A DNA stretch of 42,169 nucleotides from Caldilineaceae bacterium (GTDB taxonomy: Bacteria > Chloroflexota > Anaerolineae > Caldilineales > Caldilineaceae), in the NCBI GenBank assembly GCA_026708085.1, contig JAPOVP010000147.1, forward strand, positions 1-42,169, written 5' to 3'. The position numbers were made by a program, and so were the translations under genes. The notes under the pieces were generated by a model. It was not told the origin of the DNA and did no database searches. It worked only from the letters and a program-made list of their open reading frames with translations. Below are positions 1-8,650 of the stretch, one piece after another. Each line of letters opens with the position of its first letter. The stretch's first letter is position 1.

Positions 1-365
1 TCCTGCGCGCCTTCTTCCAAAGCCTGCCCGGCGAAATGTTCGACGCCTGTCGCATCGACGGCGCCTCCGATTGGCAGATCTATTGGCACGTGGCCCTGCC
101 GTTGACCCGGTCGATGCTCGGCGTCGTCGCCGTGCTCAACATCCTCGGCACCTGGAACAACCTGATCTGGCCCACCCTGACCCTCTCGGAACGCAAAATG
201 TGGCCGCTCACACCGGGGCTCTACTCCTACATGGAGCAGTACTACACCAGCTACGGCCGTGTCATGGCTGGACTGCTTCTCGGTTCAATTCCCCTGGTGA
301 TACTCTTCGTCTTCACCAGCCGCCTCTTCGTCGAAGGGCTCACCTCCGGCGCCATAAAAACCTGA
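1..365 (+). CDS. Sugar ABC transporter permease, MalG/CUT1 type (5' truncated by window)
   Basis: C-terminal part of an inner-membrane permease of a binding-protein-dependent carbohydrate importer. The reading frame is open from base 3 and the gene begins before the window. The EAA loop that docks on the ATPase is visible as SLPGEMFDACRIDGAS followed by W..YW.V.LPL, the CUT1 form of the motif. Two hydrophobic helices follow (MLGVVAVLNILGTWNNLIWP and MAGLLLGSIPLVILFVF), and the end SRLFVEGLTSGAIKT is typical of MalG-like permeases. It is the last gene of a transporter operon and lies 48 bp before the oxidoreductase gene, so co-transcription is likely. The substrate cannot be read from the permease; neighbouring glycosidase and isomerase genes suggest oligosaccharides. 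Confidence 0.93.
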   Translation, partial: LRAFFQSLPGEMFDACRIDGASDWQIYWHVALPLTRSMLGVVAVLNILGTWNNLIWPTLTLSERKMWPLTPGLYSYMEQYYTSYGRVMAGLLLGSIPLVILFVFTSRLFVEGLTSGAIKT

Positions 366-413
366 CCTGGCTCCCGCATCTGACCGCAACCACCAACGAC
401 CGTCGCCGCCTCA

Positions 414-1463
414 ATGAACCGCATCTCCGCAAACCAAACTAGAGTAGATGACAGTACCCAATACGATGTGATCGTGGTCGGCTGCGGGGGCTGGGGACTG
501 GCCGCCCTTAAAGTGCTCTCCGACATCGGCCTCCGCGTTCTCGGCATCGAGCGCAAAGAGATCTGTAACAATCTGCGCCACTATATGAAGAACATGTTGA
601 TGCACTCGTATCTCTCCTACATGGTACTGGATCCGGAGGACCCCATCCTGGCCCGCGAAGGGAACGAGTACCACCCGCGTATCGAGGAGCTCATCCAAAG
701 CTACAGCGATTTTGCGCAGAAATTCAATCTCCCCATCAAGACCCACCACGAGCTTGTCGATATCGAAGGCGCCAAGGATGATTTTCTATTGTCGGTGCGC
801 GACCGCGAGGGTCGTACTTCCTGCCTTAAGGCGAAGCGGGTCGTGCTGGCAACCGGTTCATACGACGAGCCCAATCTGGCCGGCATTCCCGGCGAGCTGA
901 ACGGCTCAGTTCAGCACTATTTCCATGAATGGGAACATATAAGCGACCAGAGAGTCCTCTTCATGGGCGGCGGCTTCTCCTCCGCCGATGGCATCGTCGC
1001 CCTCTGCCCCCGCAACACCATCCTCTGGGTGGTGCGCAAATCCAGAGACGCCGTCGACGAAATATTGCACCTCCAGAAGACGAAATGGGGCCAACACGAC
1101 GCCCGCCTCGTCAACACCGAAATCCTGACCGAAAGCCAGGTCGTCTCTCTGGAAGACAACACTGCCGTGGTCCAAACGCCCGACGGACAGAAAACCTGGA
1201 ATTATGATCTCTGCTACATGCTTATCGGTCACAGACCCGCCCAGGACCTTTACACGCGCCTCCTCAACGGCAACCTCGAATTCGATGAAGAAACATTCGA
1301 ATCCTGCGAGCGCCCCGGCCTCTATCTCGTCGGCGCCCTCGCCAAAAAACACCTGGAGCATATCGGTCTGACCCACAACCTCTGTCCTGACAATGAGGGC
1401 GTGCGCTACATCGACAACATCCGCTCCACCATGATGCAGGAATTCAATTGCAGTGGTCAGTAG
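414..1463 (+). CDS. FAD/NAD(P)-dependent oxidoreductase (thioredoxin reductase / YpdA-like fold)
   Basis: A 349-residue two-dinucleotide-domain flavoprotein. The N-terminal Rossmann motif is VVGCGGWGLAAL (GCGGWG at residues 23-28) with an acidic residue ending strand 2 (GIERK), which binds FAD. The second motif, MGGGFSSAD at 184-192, is the NAD(P)H site; VLATGSYDEPN is the usual connecting segment. No CxxC redox pair typical of thioredoxin reductase is seen, so the architecture is closer to YpdA-like or monooxygenase-like proteins. The substrate is unknown. The last codons (CSGQ, stop TAG) lie inside an inverted copy of the heptamer repeat, so the C-terminus has probably been rewritten by repeat insertion. 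It may serve the corrinoid methyltransferase system downstream as a reductase, but that is only context. Confidence 0.85.
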   Translation: MNRISANQTRVDDSTQYDVIVVGCGGWGLAALKVLSDIGLRVLGIERKEICNNLRHYMKNMLMHSYLSYMVLDPEDPILAREGNEYHPRIEELIQSYSDFAQKFNLPIKTHHELVDIEGAKDDFLLSVRDREGRTSCLKAKRVVLATGSYDEPNLAGIPGELNGSVQHYFHEWEHISDQRVLFMGGGFSSADGIVALCPRNTILWVVRKSRDAVDEILHLQKTKWGQHDARLVNTEILTESQVVSLEDNTAVVQTPDGQKTWNYDLCYMLIGHRPAQDLYTRLLNGNLEFDEETFESCERPGLYLVGALAKKHLEHIGLTHNLCPDNEGVRYIDNIRSTMMQEFNCSGQ

Positions 1464-1478
1464 AACCACTGACCACTG
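1451..1478 (+). terminator. Hairpin made of inverted heptamer units at the stop codon
   Basis: Perfect 11-bp stem: CAGTGGTCAGT (1451-1461) pairs with ACTGACCACTG (1468-1478), loop AGAACC. The oxidoreductase stop codon is at its centre. No U-tract follows, so it may be an RNA stem rather than a classical terminator. Confidence 0.55.
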
Positions 1479-1500
1479 ATCACTGATCACTGACCACTGG
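1466..1500 (+). repeat. Heptamer tandem array, 5 units (CCACTGA type)
   Basis: Five exact 7-bp steps: CCACTGA, CCACTGA, TCACTGA, TCACTGA, CCACTGG. The array ends 7 bp before the ATG of the next gene, which has no Shine-Dalgarno sequence. It resembles the heptanucleotide STRR arrays known from cyanobacteria. Confidence 0.95.
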
Positions 1501-1507
1501 TGTCCCA

Positions 1508-2320
1508 ATGCACACAAGCCAGGCACTCCGCTCTTCACACTTCGAATACCAGCGCCCGGAGTCAGGCAAACGCGTCGCCTTCAGCGCCTTCTGCGCAGAC
1601 TACCACGACCAGGATCGCGTCGGCGTCGTCTCCCCCCAACTCGAGGACGGCATCCTCCACACCGCCTACGCCCTGCTGGCCCTGACCACCGCCTTCTACG
1701 ATGTGCAGAGGGCAAGAGGCAGCGGCTTCTTCATCTACCCCCAGCATTTCGCCGTCATCGGCCAGGACCCGTCAGAGCCCTCCCGCATTCCCGACCAGAT
1801 CGACCGCGCAGACCGGACCGGTATCGCCTCCTGCGCCGGCCGCCTCGATCTGACCCTCGACGAGGCCGGCATCGGCGGCGCCTGGGCTTGGCTCGACGTC
1901 TGGCCAGCCTCCAACTGGTTCACCGCCCCCACCGCCCCCACAGCAATGCTCAAAAAGGTCTTCGACCTCCACATCAATCGCCTCTTCTGGCCGCAGGACT
2001 TCACACCCCAGCGCCGCCAGGACCGAGCAACGGAAAACGGTGACAGCGCACACCCTCCCCTGCCCGACTACGCCCGCAGGATGCTGAAGACGCGCCTCAA
2101 ATCCGTCTACTACTACAGCTCGTCCGCCCCCACCGTCGAGATCTGCGCCGCCCAGCCGGCCGCGGACGTCGTTCAACTAAGCCTCGACCGCCTGCCGGAA
2201 GCCGTCCGGCAAACACTGGAACAAGACGGCCACCCGGCCCGCCCCCATAGCCGTGAGTCATACCGGCAGGTGCCGGTAGACGATTTCCTTGAAGAGTTGG
2301 CAGACTGTTTCACCGCCTGA
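1508..2320 (+). CDS. Hypothetical protein, about 270 aa, unknown family
   Basis: I do not recognise this protein. It has no signal peptide or membrane segment. It is rich in aromatic residues around the middle (AWAWLDVWPASNWF, residues 125-140; DLHINRLFWPQDF, about 150-165), carries a KSVYYYSSSAPTVEICAA segment, and ends in an acidic helix (DDFLEELADCF). The start is the ATG 7 bp after a heptamer array; no Shine-Dalgarno precedes it. Codon use is the same C-ending pattern as the neighbours, which supports a real gene. It sits between the flavoprotein and the corrinoid protein, so a role in the same methyl-transfer or sugar pathway is possible but unproven. Confidence 0.75.
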   Translation: MHTSQALRSSHFEYQRPESGKRVAFSAFCADYHDQDRVGVVSPQLEDGILHTAYALLALTTAFYDVQRARGSGFFIYPQHFAVIGQDPSEPSRIPDQIDRADRTGIASCAGRLDLTLDEAGIGGAWAWLDVWPASNWFTAPTAPTAMLKKVFDLHINRLFWPQDFTPQRRQDRATENGDSAHPPLPDYARRMLKTRLKSVYYYSSSAPTVEICAAQPAADVVQLSLDRLPEAVRQTLEQDGHPARPHSRESYRQVPVDDFLEELADCFTA

Positions 2321-2412
2321 ACCGTCAACCAAGCTGCCGTTTTGCAATCTAAGCGCAGTCCGCATCACTGAGACCAAATACAGATCCGCCGCTGGAACCG
2401 GAGGCACACCGC

Positions 2413-3171
<759 letters not shown>

Positions 3172-3327
3172 GGCGAGTTGAACTTTCGTCGAGCCTTTTC
3201 ACACCGTTTACAACTTGAAAGTGGACATCCTCCGCACCTGTCTTTTTTGCTCACTCTCAGTTCGGCAGCTCTTGGGCTCGCTTGAGAGCTACCGAAGCTG
3301 GACCAAGAGCAATTGAGGAGGTAAGCA

Positions 3328-3855
3328 ATGAAAATAAAGAAGAAATCGCAGTTGACAGGAATCCTTTTGAGCTTCTTTCTGGGTCCTTTCGGACTCTTCT
3401 ATTCAATGGGTTGGAAAGCCCTGATTGTGTTAATTGTTTGGGTATTTCTTTCTACCAGTGGTTCACAGGAGTTGTTCATTCTGATGCCGATTTCTTCAGT
3501 TATCTTAAGTTTACTGGCCGTCAGAGCCTACAATAACAGAGTGGAATCAGACGTATTTGACATTTTGAACGAACAGGCGGAGGCGGAAATGTTAGAAGGA
3601 CTGAAGGTGGAGGAGACACGCTTGAAAAATGAGGAAGTTGAGAAAGCCAGGCTGAATGCCGAAAGAACAAGATTGGAAAGAGAGAGAGAATCGGTCTGGA
3701 GATTGAAAGAGAAAGACTCAGAACAGAAGAGATTGGACCTCAAAAAATACAGTATGCAACCCACTGTTCTGCCTGCGGAGCGGTCACGCCTCGCGAATTC
3801 CAAGTCGGCACTATCCAGAAGGCCGCGGTCTGCGACTATTGCGGTTCTCCATTGA
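3328..3855 (+). CDS. Membrane-anchored coiled-coil protein, frameshifted before a C-terminal zinc ribbon
   Basis: The unshifted frame gives 175 residues. Residues 7-70 hold two to three hydrophobic segments (LTGILLSFFLGPFGLFYSMGW resembles a TM2-like turn; then ALIVLIVWVFL; then MPISSVILSLLAV). Residues 75-140 form a charged coiled coil (EAEMLEGLKVEETRLKNEEV and RTRLERERESVWRLKEKD). After the A6 run at 3742-3747 the frame loses sense (RSRLANSKSALSRRPRS), while the -1 frame immediately encodes CSACG and CDYCG, a zinc ribbon, to a stop at 3893. The intended product is therefore probably about 188 residues. The start is the ATG with GGAGG 6-7 bp upstream. Base composition is more AT-rich than both neighbours, which suggests acquisition. 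The function is unknown. Confidence 0.7.
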   Translation: MKIKKKSQLTGILLSFFLGPFGLFYSMGWKALIVLIVWVFLSTSGSQELFILMPISSVILSLLAVRAYNNRVESDVFDILNEQAEAEMLEGLKVEETRLKNEEVEKARLNAERTRLERERESVWRLKEKDSEQKRLDLKKYSMQPTVLPAERSRLANSKSALSRRPRSATIAVLH

Positions 3856-3893
3856 AGTTGCGAGAACAGCCTGTCATTGCAAATTCGCATTGA
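3739..3893 (+). other. Frameshift site and out-of-frame zinc-ribbon tail of the preceding gene
   Basis: At CTC AAA AAA TAC (3739-3750) a -1 step gives KKIQYATHCSACGAV, then about 20 residues, VCDYCGSPLKL and a TGA at 3891-3893. The two CxxC pairs spaced as in zinc ribbons show that this was coding. Cause: loss of one A, a sequencing indel in a homopolymer, or genuine slippage at the A-run. Confidence 0.75.
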
Positions 3894-3975
3894 CTCGGCG
3901 GCACTCGTGCCCCGGACATAAGCGCCCGAACTGCAAACGACGTTTAGTCGCCGTGGTCAACAAAGGAAACTGAGC

Positions 3976-5439
3976 ATGAGCAACCAGCGAAAAACCGTCC
4001 GTCCCCGCATCGGCATCTTCGGCATCGGCCTCGGTGAGTACTGGCCCCAGTTTCCTGGCCTCAAGGAGCAGCTCGAAGGCTACCAAGCCCGCGTCGAAAG
4101 CCGCGTCGGCCAGTGGGCCGACGTCGTCAGCGCCGGGCTCGTCGACTCCGCCCCCGGCGGACGCGCCGCCGGAGACCTCTTCCAGCGCGAGCAGGTCGAC
4201 ATGGTCTTCTGCTACGTCGGCACCTACGCCACCAGCTCAACCGTCCTGCCCGCCGTCCAGATCCCCAAAGTCCCCGTCCTCGTCCTCAATCTCCAGCCCT
4301 CCGCCGCCCTCGACTACGCCAACACCGACACCAAAGAGTGGCTTGCCAACTGCTGCGCCTGCTGCGTACCCGAGCTCAGCTCCGTCTTTCATCGCTGCGA
4401 CATCGATTTCCACGTCGTCTCCGGCATGTTGGAAGAAGAAGAAGGTTGCGAAGAACCGGCCCGCCGCGCCTGGGCCGAAATCCAGGACTGGACCGAAGCT
4501 GCCGGCGCCCTCCGTACCCTGCGCCGCAGCCGCATGGGGGTCCTCGGCCACACCTACCCCGGCATGCTCGACATGTACAGCGACTTCACCCAGCACCATG
4601 GCCAACTCGGCACCCACATCGAAATCCTCGAAATGTGCGACCTGGCGCAGATGGTCAACGGCGTCACCCCCGCAGACATCAAAGCCAAGGAAGAGGAAGC
4701 CCTCGCCATCTTCGACCTGGCCGAAGACTCGCCCTCCGATCCGCTCGCAACCCGCCCCTCCCCCGAAGCCCTCGACTGGGCCTACCGCGTCGCCGTTGGC
4801 CTCGACCGCCTCGTCGCCGACTTCGACCTCGACGGCCTCACCTACTACTATCGCGGCCTCGACGACAACGAATACGAACAGATCGCGGCCGGCTTCGCCC
4901 TGGGCTGCTCCCTTCTCACCGCTCGCGGCGTGCCCTGCAGCGGCGAGGGCGACCTCAAGAACTGCCAGGTGATGAAAGTCGTCGACACCTTCGGCGCCGG
5001 CGGCAGCTACTCCGAGGTCACCGCCATGGACTTCCGCGAAGAGTTCATCCTCGCCGGCCACGACGGCCCCTTCCACATCGACATCGCCCAAGGCCGGCCC
5101 CTCCTGCGCGGCCTCGCCCTCTACCACGGCAAACACGGCGGCGGCGTCGGCGTCGAAACCCAGGTCAAGCACGGCCCCGTCACCGTCCTCTCCATGACCC
5201 AGACCCGCCAGGGCAATCTCAAGCTGCTCGCTGCCCAGGCCGAAAGCATTCCCGGCCCCGTCCTCCAGATCGGCAACACCGACAGCCGCCTCAAATTCTC
5301 GCTCGGCCCCGCCGATTTCATCAACGCCTGGTGCAAAGAGGGCCCGACTCACCACTTCGCCCTCGGCGTAGGCCACATCCTGCCCAAGATTGAAAAATTC
5401 GCCAGCATCGCCAACCTCGAACTCAAAGTAGTCTGCTAA
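3976..5439 (+). CDS. L-fucose / L-arabinose isomerase family protein
   Basis: A 487-residue cytoplasmic protein with the two-domain fold of the L-fucose/L-arabinose isomerase superfamily, which interconverts aldoses and ketoses with a divalent metal. Features consistent with the family are the N-terminal Rossmann-like half (RIGIFGIGLGEYWPQFPGL; DMVFCYVGTYATSSTVLP; VPVLVLNLQPS), the mid-protein RMGVLGHTYPGMLDMYSDF segment, and a C-terminal half with PCSGEGDLK near 320, where the family places an acidic metal ligand, and HIDIAQGRP. The exact sugar cannot be assigned; L-rhamnose, L-fucose or L-arabinose would fit the neighbouring rhamnosidase. The start is an ATG with AAAGGAA upstream. Confidence 0.88.
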   Translation: MSNQRKTVRPRIGIFGIGLGEYWPQFPGLKEQLEGYQARVESRVGQWADVVSAGLVDSAPGGRAAGDLFQREQVDMVFCYVGTYATSSTVLPAVQIPKVPVLVLNLQPSAALDYANTDTKEWLANCCACCVPELSSVFHRCDIDFHVVSGMLEEEEGCEEPARRAWAEIQDWTEAAGALRTLRRSRMGVLGHTYPGMLDMYSDFTQHHGQLGTHIEILEMCDLAQMVNGVTPADIKAKEEEALAIFDLAEDSPSDPLATRPSPEALDWAYRVAVGLDRLVADFDLDGLTYYYRGLDDNEYEQIAAGFALGCSLLTARGVPCSGEGDLKNCQVMKVVDTFGAGGSYSEVTAMDFREEFILAGHDGPFHIDIAQGRPLLRGLALYHGKHGGGVGVETQVKHGPVTVLSMTQTRQGNLKLLAAQAESIPGPVLQIGNTDSRLKFSLGPADFINAWCKEGPTHHFALGVGHILPKIEKFASIANLELKVVC

Positions 5440-5479
5440 GTCCTTGCCTAATAGCGAACATGATTCAGCATGGCGAAAA

Positions 5480-5847
5480 GTGTTTCTCTCTCCTCACTCC
5501 TTTATACTCTCTCCTCGCCTTTGGGCGGTCGGGCCTATTCGGCCCTCCCTTGTGCGGGGGCTCCGCCCCCGCAACGCCCCCTCTCCTACAACCTCGCGTC
5601 GTAGCCAGTGGGTGGGCAATACGACGTTGCCGACCCGTGTCGGCCAGCGCTTCCCCCCGCCTACTGGCAGATTCCGAAAATGTGCCAGCGCGAGCAAGAC
5701 AGGCAAGGCAACGCCCAATCAGGCCCAACGTACACCGCGATGACCATCAACAGCCCGCTACAGAAATCCCGACAGTACAATCCTTCATTTCCGATCCAGG
5801 CAGTTCGCACATAATGCACACATAAGGAACATGGCTTGGTAGTTGCC
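5480..5847 (+). repeat. Dispersed structured element, copy 1 (about 370 bp, nearly fills the gap 5440-5866)
   Basis: Begins with a pyrimidine-rich lead (CTCTCCTCACTCC...), then hairpin H1 (GGGCC / GGCCC, loop TATTC, near 5529-5543) and hairpin H2 (arms TGCGGGGGC / GCCCCCGCA, loop TCC, near 5550-5570), then about 270 bp that align with 30872-31124, including TGGCAGATTCCGA, TGTGCCAGCGC, GCAAGACAGG, GCCCGCTACAGAAA and GAACATGGCT. No gene is convincing in it; weak reverse ORFs shared with copy 2 lose frame between copies. Confidence 0.85.
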
Positions 5848-5866
5848 TGAAAACTAGAAAATCCCT

Positions 5867-8617
5867 ATGATCACACCGACCAACCTAACCTGCGAATACG
5901 CCCCGAACCCAGTCAGCATCGACACCCAAGAACCTCGTTTCGGCTGGCTCCTCCAATCAGACCGCCGCAACCAGTCCCAATCGGCCTACCAGATCCTCGT
6001 CGCCAGCAGCGCCGAAAACCTCCAATCCGGCCGCGCCGACAAATGGGACAGCGGCAAGGTCATCTCAGCCCGCTCCGTCAACGTCCCCTACGCCGGCAGT
6101 TCTCTGTCCAGCGACGAGACCTGCTGCTGGCAACTCCGCGTCTGGGACCAGGACGACCGCGCCGGCGCCTACAGCGAACCCGCCGCCTTCACCATGGGCC
6201 TGCTCGAAGAAAGCGACTGGACCGGTCACTGGATCGGCGCCCCCACCGACGTCGCCTCACCTCTCCTGCGCAATGAGTTCGACCTCGCCAGTCCCGTCCG
6301 CCGCGCCCGCCTCCATATCTCCGGCCTCGGCTGGTACGAGCTCTACCTCAACGGCCGGCGCGTCGGCGACCACGTCCTCGACCCCGCCACCAGCGACTAC
6401 ACCCAGCGCGTCCTCTACGTCACCTACGACGTCACCGATCTCCTGCACACCGGCGCCAACGCCGTCGGCGTCATGCTCGGCAACGGCTGGTACTGCGAAC
6501 CCGGCTGGGAGCACCGCTACGGCGACTCCCCCCGCCTGCGCCTGCAGCTCAACGTCGAGTTCGCCGACGGCAGCACAACCTCTGTCGCCACCGGCTCCGG
6601 CTGGAAAACAGCCGCTGGCCCCATCACCCGCAACGACCTCTACGGCGGCGAGACCTACGACGCCCGCCAGGAACTGCCCGGCTGGGCAGCGACCGGCTTT
6701 GACGACACCGACTGGCACGCGGCCGTCAACAAGGATGCCCCCGGCGGCACAATGGTGGCCCAGGTCATGCCCCCAATCCGCGTCAACATGAACCTGCAGC
6801 CGGTAAACGTCACCCAGCCCCAGGACGGCACACACGTCTACGATCTCGGCCAGCTCTTCGGCGGCTGGGCCAAACTCCGTCTCAAGGGCGAACGCGGCAC
6901 GACAGTAACCATCAAGTACGCCTGCCAGCTTCTCGAAGAAAGCGGTCTCGTCGACCAGGAATCCGGCGAATTCTACTTTCGCCACCGCTCCCGCGCCAGC
7001 GCCCACGCAGAAGGCGACGAGATCGACATCTACATCCTCAAGGGCGACCCGGACGGCGAGACCTACGAACCGCGCTTCACCTACCATCCCGTCCGCTACG
7101 TTCAGATTGAGAGCGACCGCCCCATCACCATCGAAGAACTCCAGGGCCATGTGGTCTATTCCGACGTAGACCTCTCCGGCGGCTTCGAGTGCTCCAATCC
7201 AATCTTCAACCGCATCCACGAGCTCGTGCACTGGACAGTCACTAACGGCCTCTTCGGCATCCCCCTCGACTGCCTCCACCGCGAGCACTGGGCCTGGACC
7301 GATCCGGCCACCATCGCCTCATCGCTCTACCCCCGCAAACACATGCCCCGCTTCTGGACCAAGTGGCTCGACGACATCAAGGACGCCCAGCTCGAAGACG
7401 GCAGCGTCCCCGACATCTGCCCCAACTACGTCCAGCGCGACGACCCCGACCCCGCCTGGGGCGGCAACTACCCCATCCTCGTCTGGTACCTCTACCAGTA
7501 TTTCGACGACGATCGCATTCTTGAAGAGCACTACGCCCCCATCCGCCTCTGGGTCGACTATCTCACCTCCGTGGCCGAAAACCACATCGTCAGCGAAGGC
7601 CACTACGGCGACCACATGCTGCCCGGCGCCGCGCCCGGCGAGGAAGAGTTCGTCTCCTCCGAAACGCCGCCGCCCCTCCTCTGGACCGGCTACTACTATC
7701 TCGGCGCCGCCATCGTCTCAAAGGTCGCGGCCTACCTCGGTAATGAAGATGAGGCCGCCCACTACACCCGCCTCGCTGAACAGATCAAGGACGCTTTCAA
7801 CCAAGAGTGGCTCGACCCCGCCGCGCACCGCTACGCCACCGGTTCACAGACCGCCAACCTCTTCCCGCTCGCCCTCGGCATCGTGCCCCCGGCCAGCGAA
7901 GCCGGCGTCGTCCGGGACATCGTCCACAACATCGTCGACACCTGGGGCGGCCATCACCACACCGGCAACACCGGCGTCACCTGCCTCATCGACGCATTGA
8001 CCCCACACGGACAGGGGGAAGTCCTTTATGACCTCGTCGCCACCCCCAGCTACCCCGGTTGGGGCTTCATGGTCGAACAGGGCGCCACCACCATCTGGGA
8101 GTCCTGGAGCCTGCAGAGCACAGTCGGCGCCGCCGAGAGCATGATCATGTGGGCCTCCATCGACGAGTTCTTCTACAACGACCTCGCCGGCATCAAAGGC
8201 CCCGACTACCACGGCCCCGGTTTCATGACACCCGGCTTCCGCCAAATTCACATCGAGCCCCACCCGCTCGGCGACCTTGAACACGCCGCCGCCACAATCA
8301 GGACTGTGCTCGGCGACGCCTCCTCCCACTGGAGACGCACCGATCAATCCATTTCGCTTGAAGTCACCATCCCAGTTAACAGCACTGCCCGCGTTAGCGT
8401 GCCCACCCTCGGGTTGAGCAATATCTCAGTCAGCGAAGGCGGCAACGCCATCTTCCAGGGCAACGCCTATTTGCCAGGCCGCGAAGGTATCAAATCCGCC
8501 CGCGCCCGCCCCGACTATATCGACGTCGAAATCGGCTCCGGAACCTACCACTTCGAACTCACCAGAACCCAACCCGCGACCAGTGCCGGTGGTCAGCAAC
8601 TGACCACTGACCACTAG
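5867..8617 (+). CDS. Alpha-L-rhamnosidase, GH78-like
   Basis: A 916-residue inverting glycosidase that releases terminal alpha-L-rhamnose. It follows the bacterial GH78 layout: an N-terminal Ig-like domain (NLTCEYAPNPVSIDTQEPRF, then QSAYQILVASS), beta-sandwich domains with RARLHISGLGWYELYLNGRR and GGETYDARQE, an (alpha/alpha)6 catalytic barrel from about 450, and a C-terminal beta domain. The second catalytic acid lies in GATTIWESWS (E745). The first catalytic motif is unusual: families normally read DCPQR(D)E-x-x-GW-x-GD, but here it is DCLHREHWAWTDPA (residues 468-481), retaining E473 and losing the GD pair. No signal peptide is present, so it is probably cytoplasmic and acts on imported oligosaccharides. 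The last residues LTTDH and the stop are encoded by heptamer repeats. Confidence 0.92.
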   Translation: MITPTNLTCEYAPNPVSIDTQEPRFGWLLQSDRRNQSQSAYQILVASSAENLQSGRADKWDSGKVISARSVNVPYAGSSLSSDETCCWQLRVWDQDDRAGAYSEPAAFTMGLLEESDWTGHWIGAPTDVASPLLRNEFDLASPVRRARLHISGLGWYELYLNGRRVGDHVLDPATSDYTQRVLYVTYDVTDLLHTGANAVGVMLGNGWYCEPGWEHRYGDSPRLRLQLNVEFADGSTTSVATGSGWKTAAGPITRNDLYGGETYDARQELPGWAATGFDDTDWHAAVNKDAPGGTMVAQVMPPIRVNMNLQPVNVTQPQDGTHVYDLGQLFGGWAKLRLKGERGTTVTIKYACQLLEESGLVDQESGEFYFRHRSRASAHAEGDEIDIYILKGDPDGETYEPRFTYHPVRYVQIESDRPITIEELQGHVVYSDVDLSGGFECSNPIFNRIHELVHWTVTNGLFGIPLDCLHREHWAWTDPATIASSLYPRKHMPRFWTKWLDDIKDAQLEDGSVPDICPNYVQRDDPDPAWGGNYPILVWYLYQYFDDDRILEEHYAPIRLWVDYLTSVAENHIVSEGHYGDHMLPGAAPGEEEFVSSETPPPLLWTGYYYLGAAIVSKVAAYLGNEDEAAHYTRLAEQIKDAFNQEWLDPAAHRYATGSQTANLFPLALGIVPPASEAGVVRDIVHNIVDTWGGHHHTGNTGVTCLIDALTPHGQGEVLYDLVATPSYPGWGFMVEQGATTIWESWSLQSTVGAAESMIMWASIDEFFYNDLAGIKGPDYHGPGFMTPGFRQIHIEPHPLGDLEHAAATIRTVLGDASSHWRRTDQSISLEVTIPVNSTARVSVPTLGLSNISVSEGGNAIFQGNAYLPGREGIKSARARPDYIDVEIGSGTYHFELTRTQPATSAGGQQLTTDH

Positions 8618-8631
8618 CCACTGACCACTGC
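8597..8631 (+). repeat. Heptamer tandem array, 5 units, overlapping the rhamnosidase stop
   Basis: Units CAACTGA, CCACTGA, CCACTAG, CCACTGA, CCACTGC in exact 7-bp register. The third unit supplies the TAG stop at 8615-8617. Just upstream, GTGGTCAG (8589-8596) is an inverted unit pairing with CTGACCAC (8600-8607), loop CAA, so a hairpin again sits at a gene end. The array ends in the palindrome ACTGCAGT, followed by AAGGAG. Confidence 0.95.
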
Positions 8632-8650
8632 AGTTACAAGGAGTACGATC

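Noticed and set aside
4237..5376. 379-residue minus-strand frame, and similar ones opposite 6257-7288, 8795-9922 and 22033-23232
   Set aside because: Each is antisense to a well-supported gene and has the same biased composition without motifs.
5494..5718. Reverse ORF shared by element copies (MGVALPVLLALAHFRNLP and MGVASPVLPALAHTRNLP)
   Set aside because: The first 18 residues match between copies, but frames diverge after indels and changes are not codon-patterned; structure is the better explanation.
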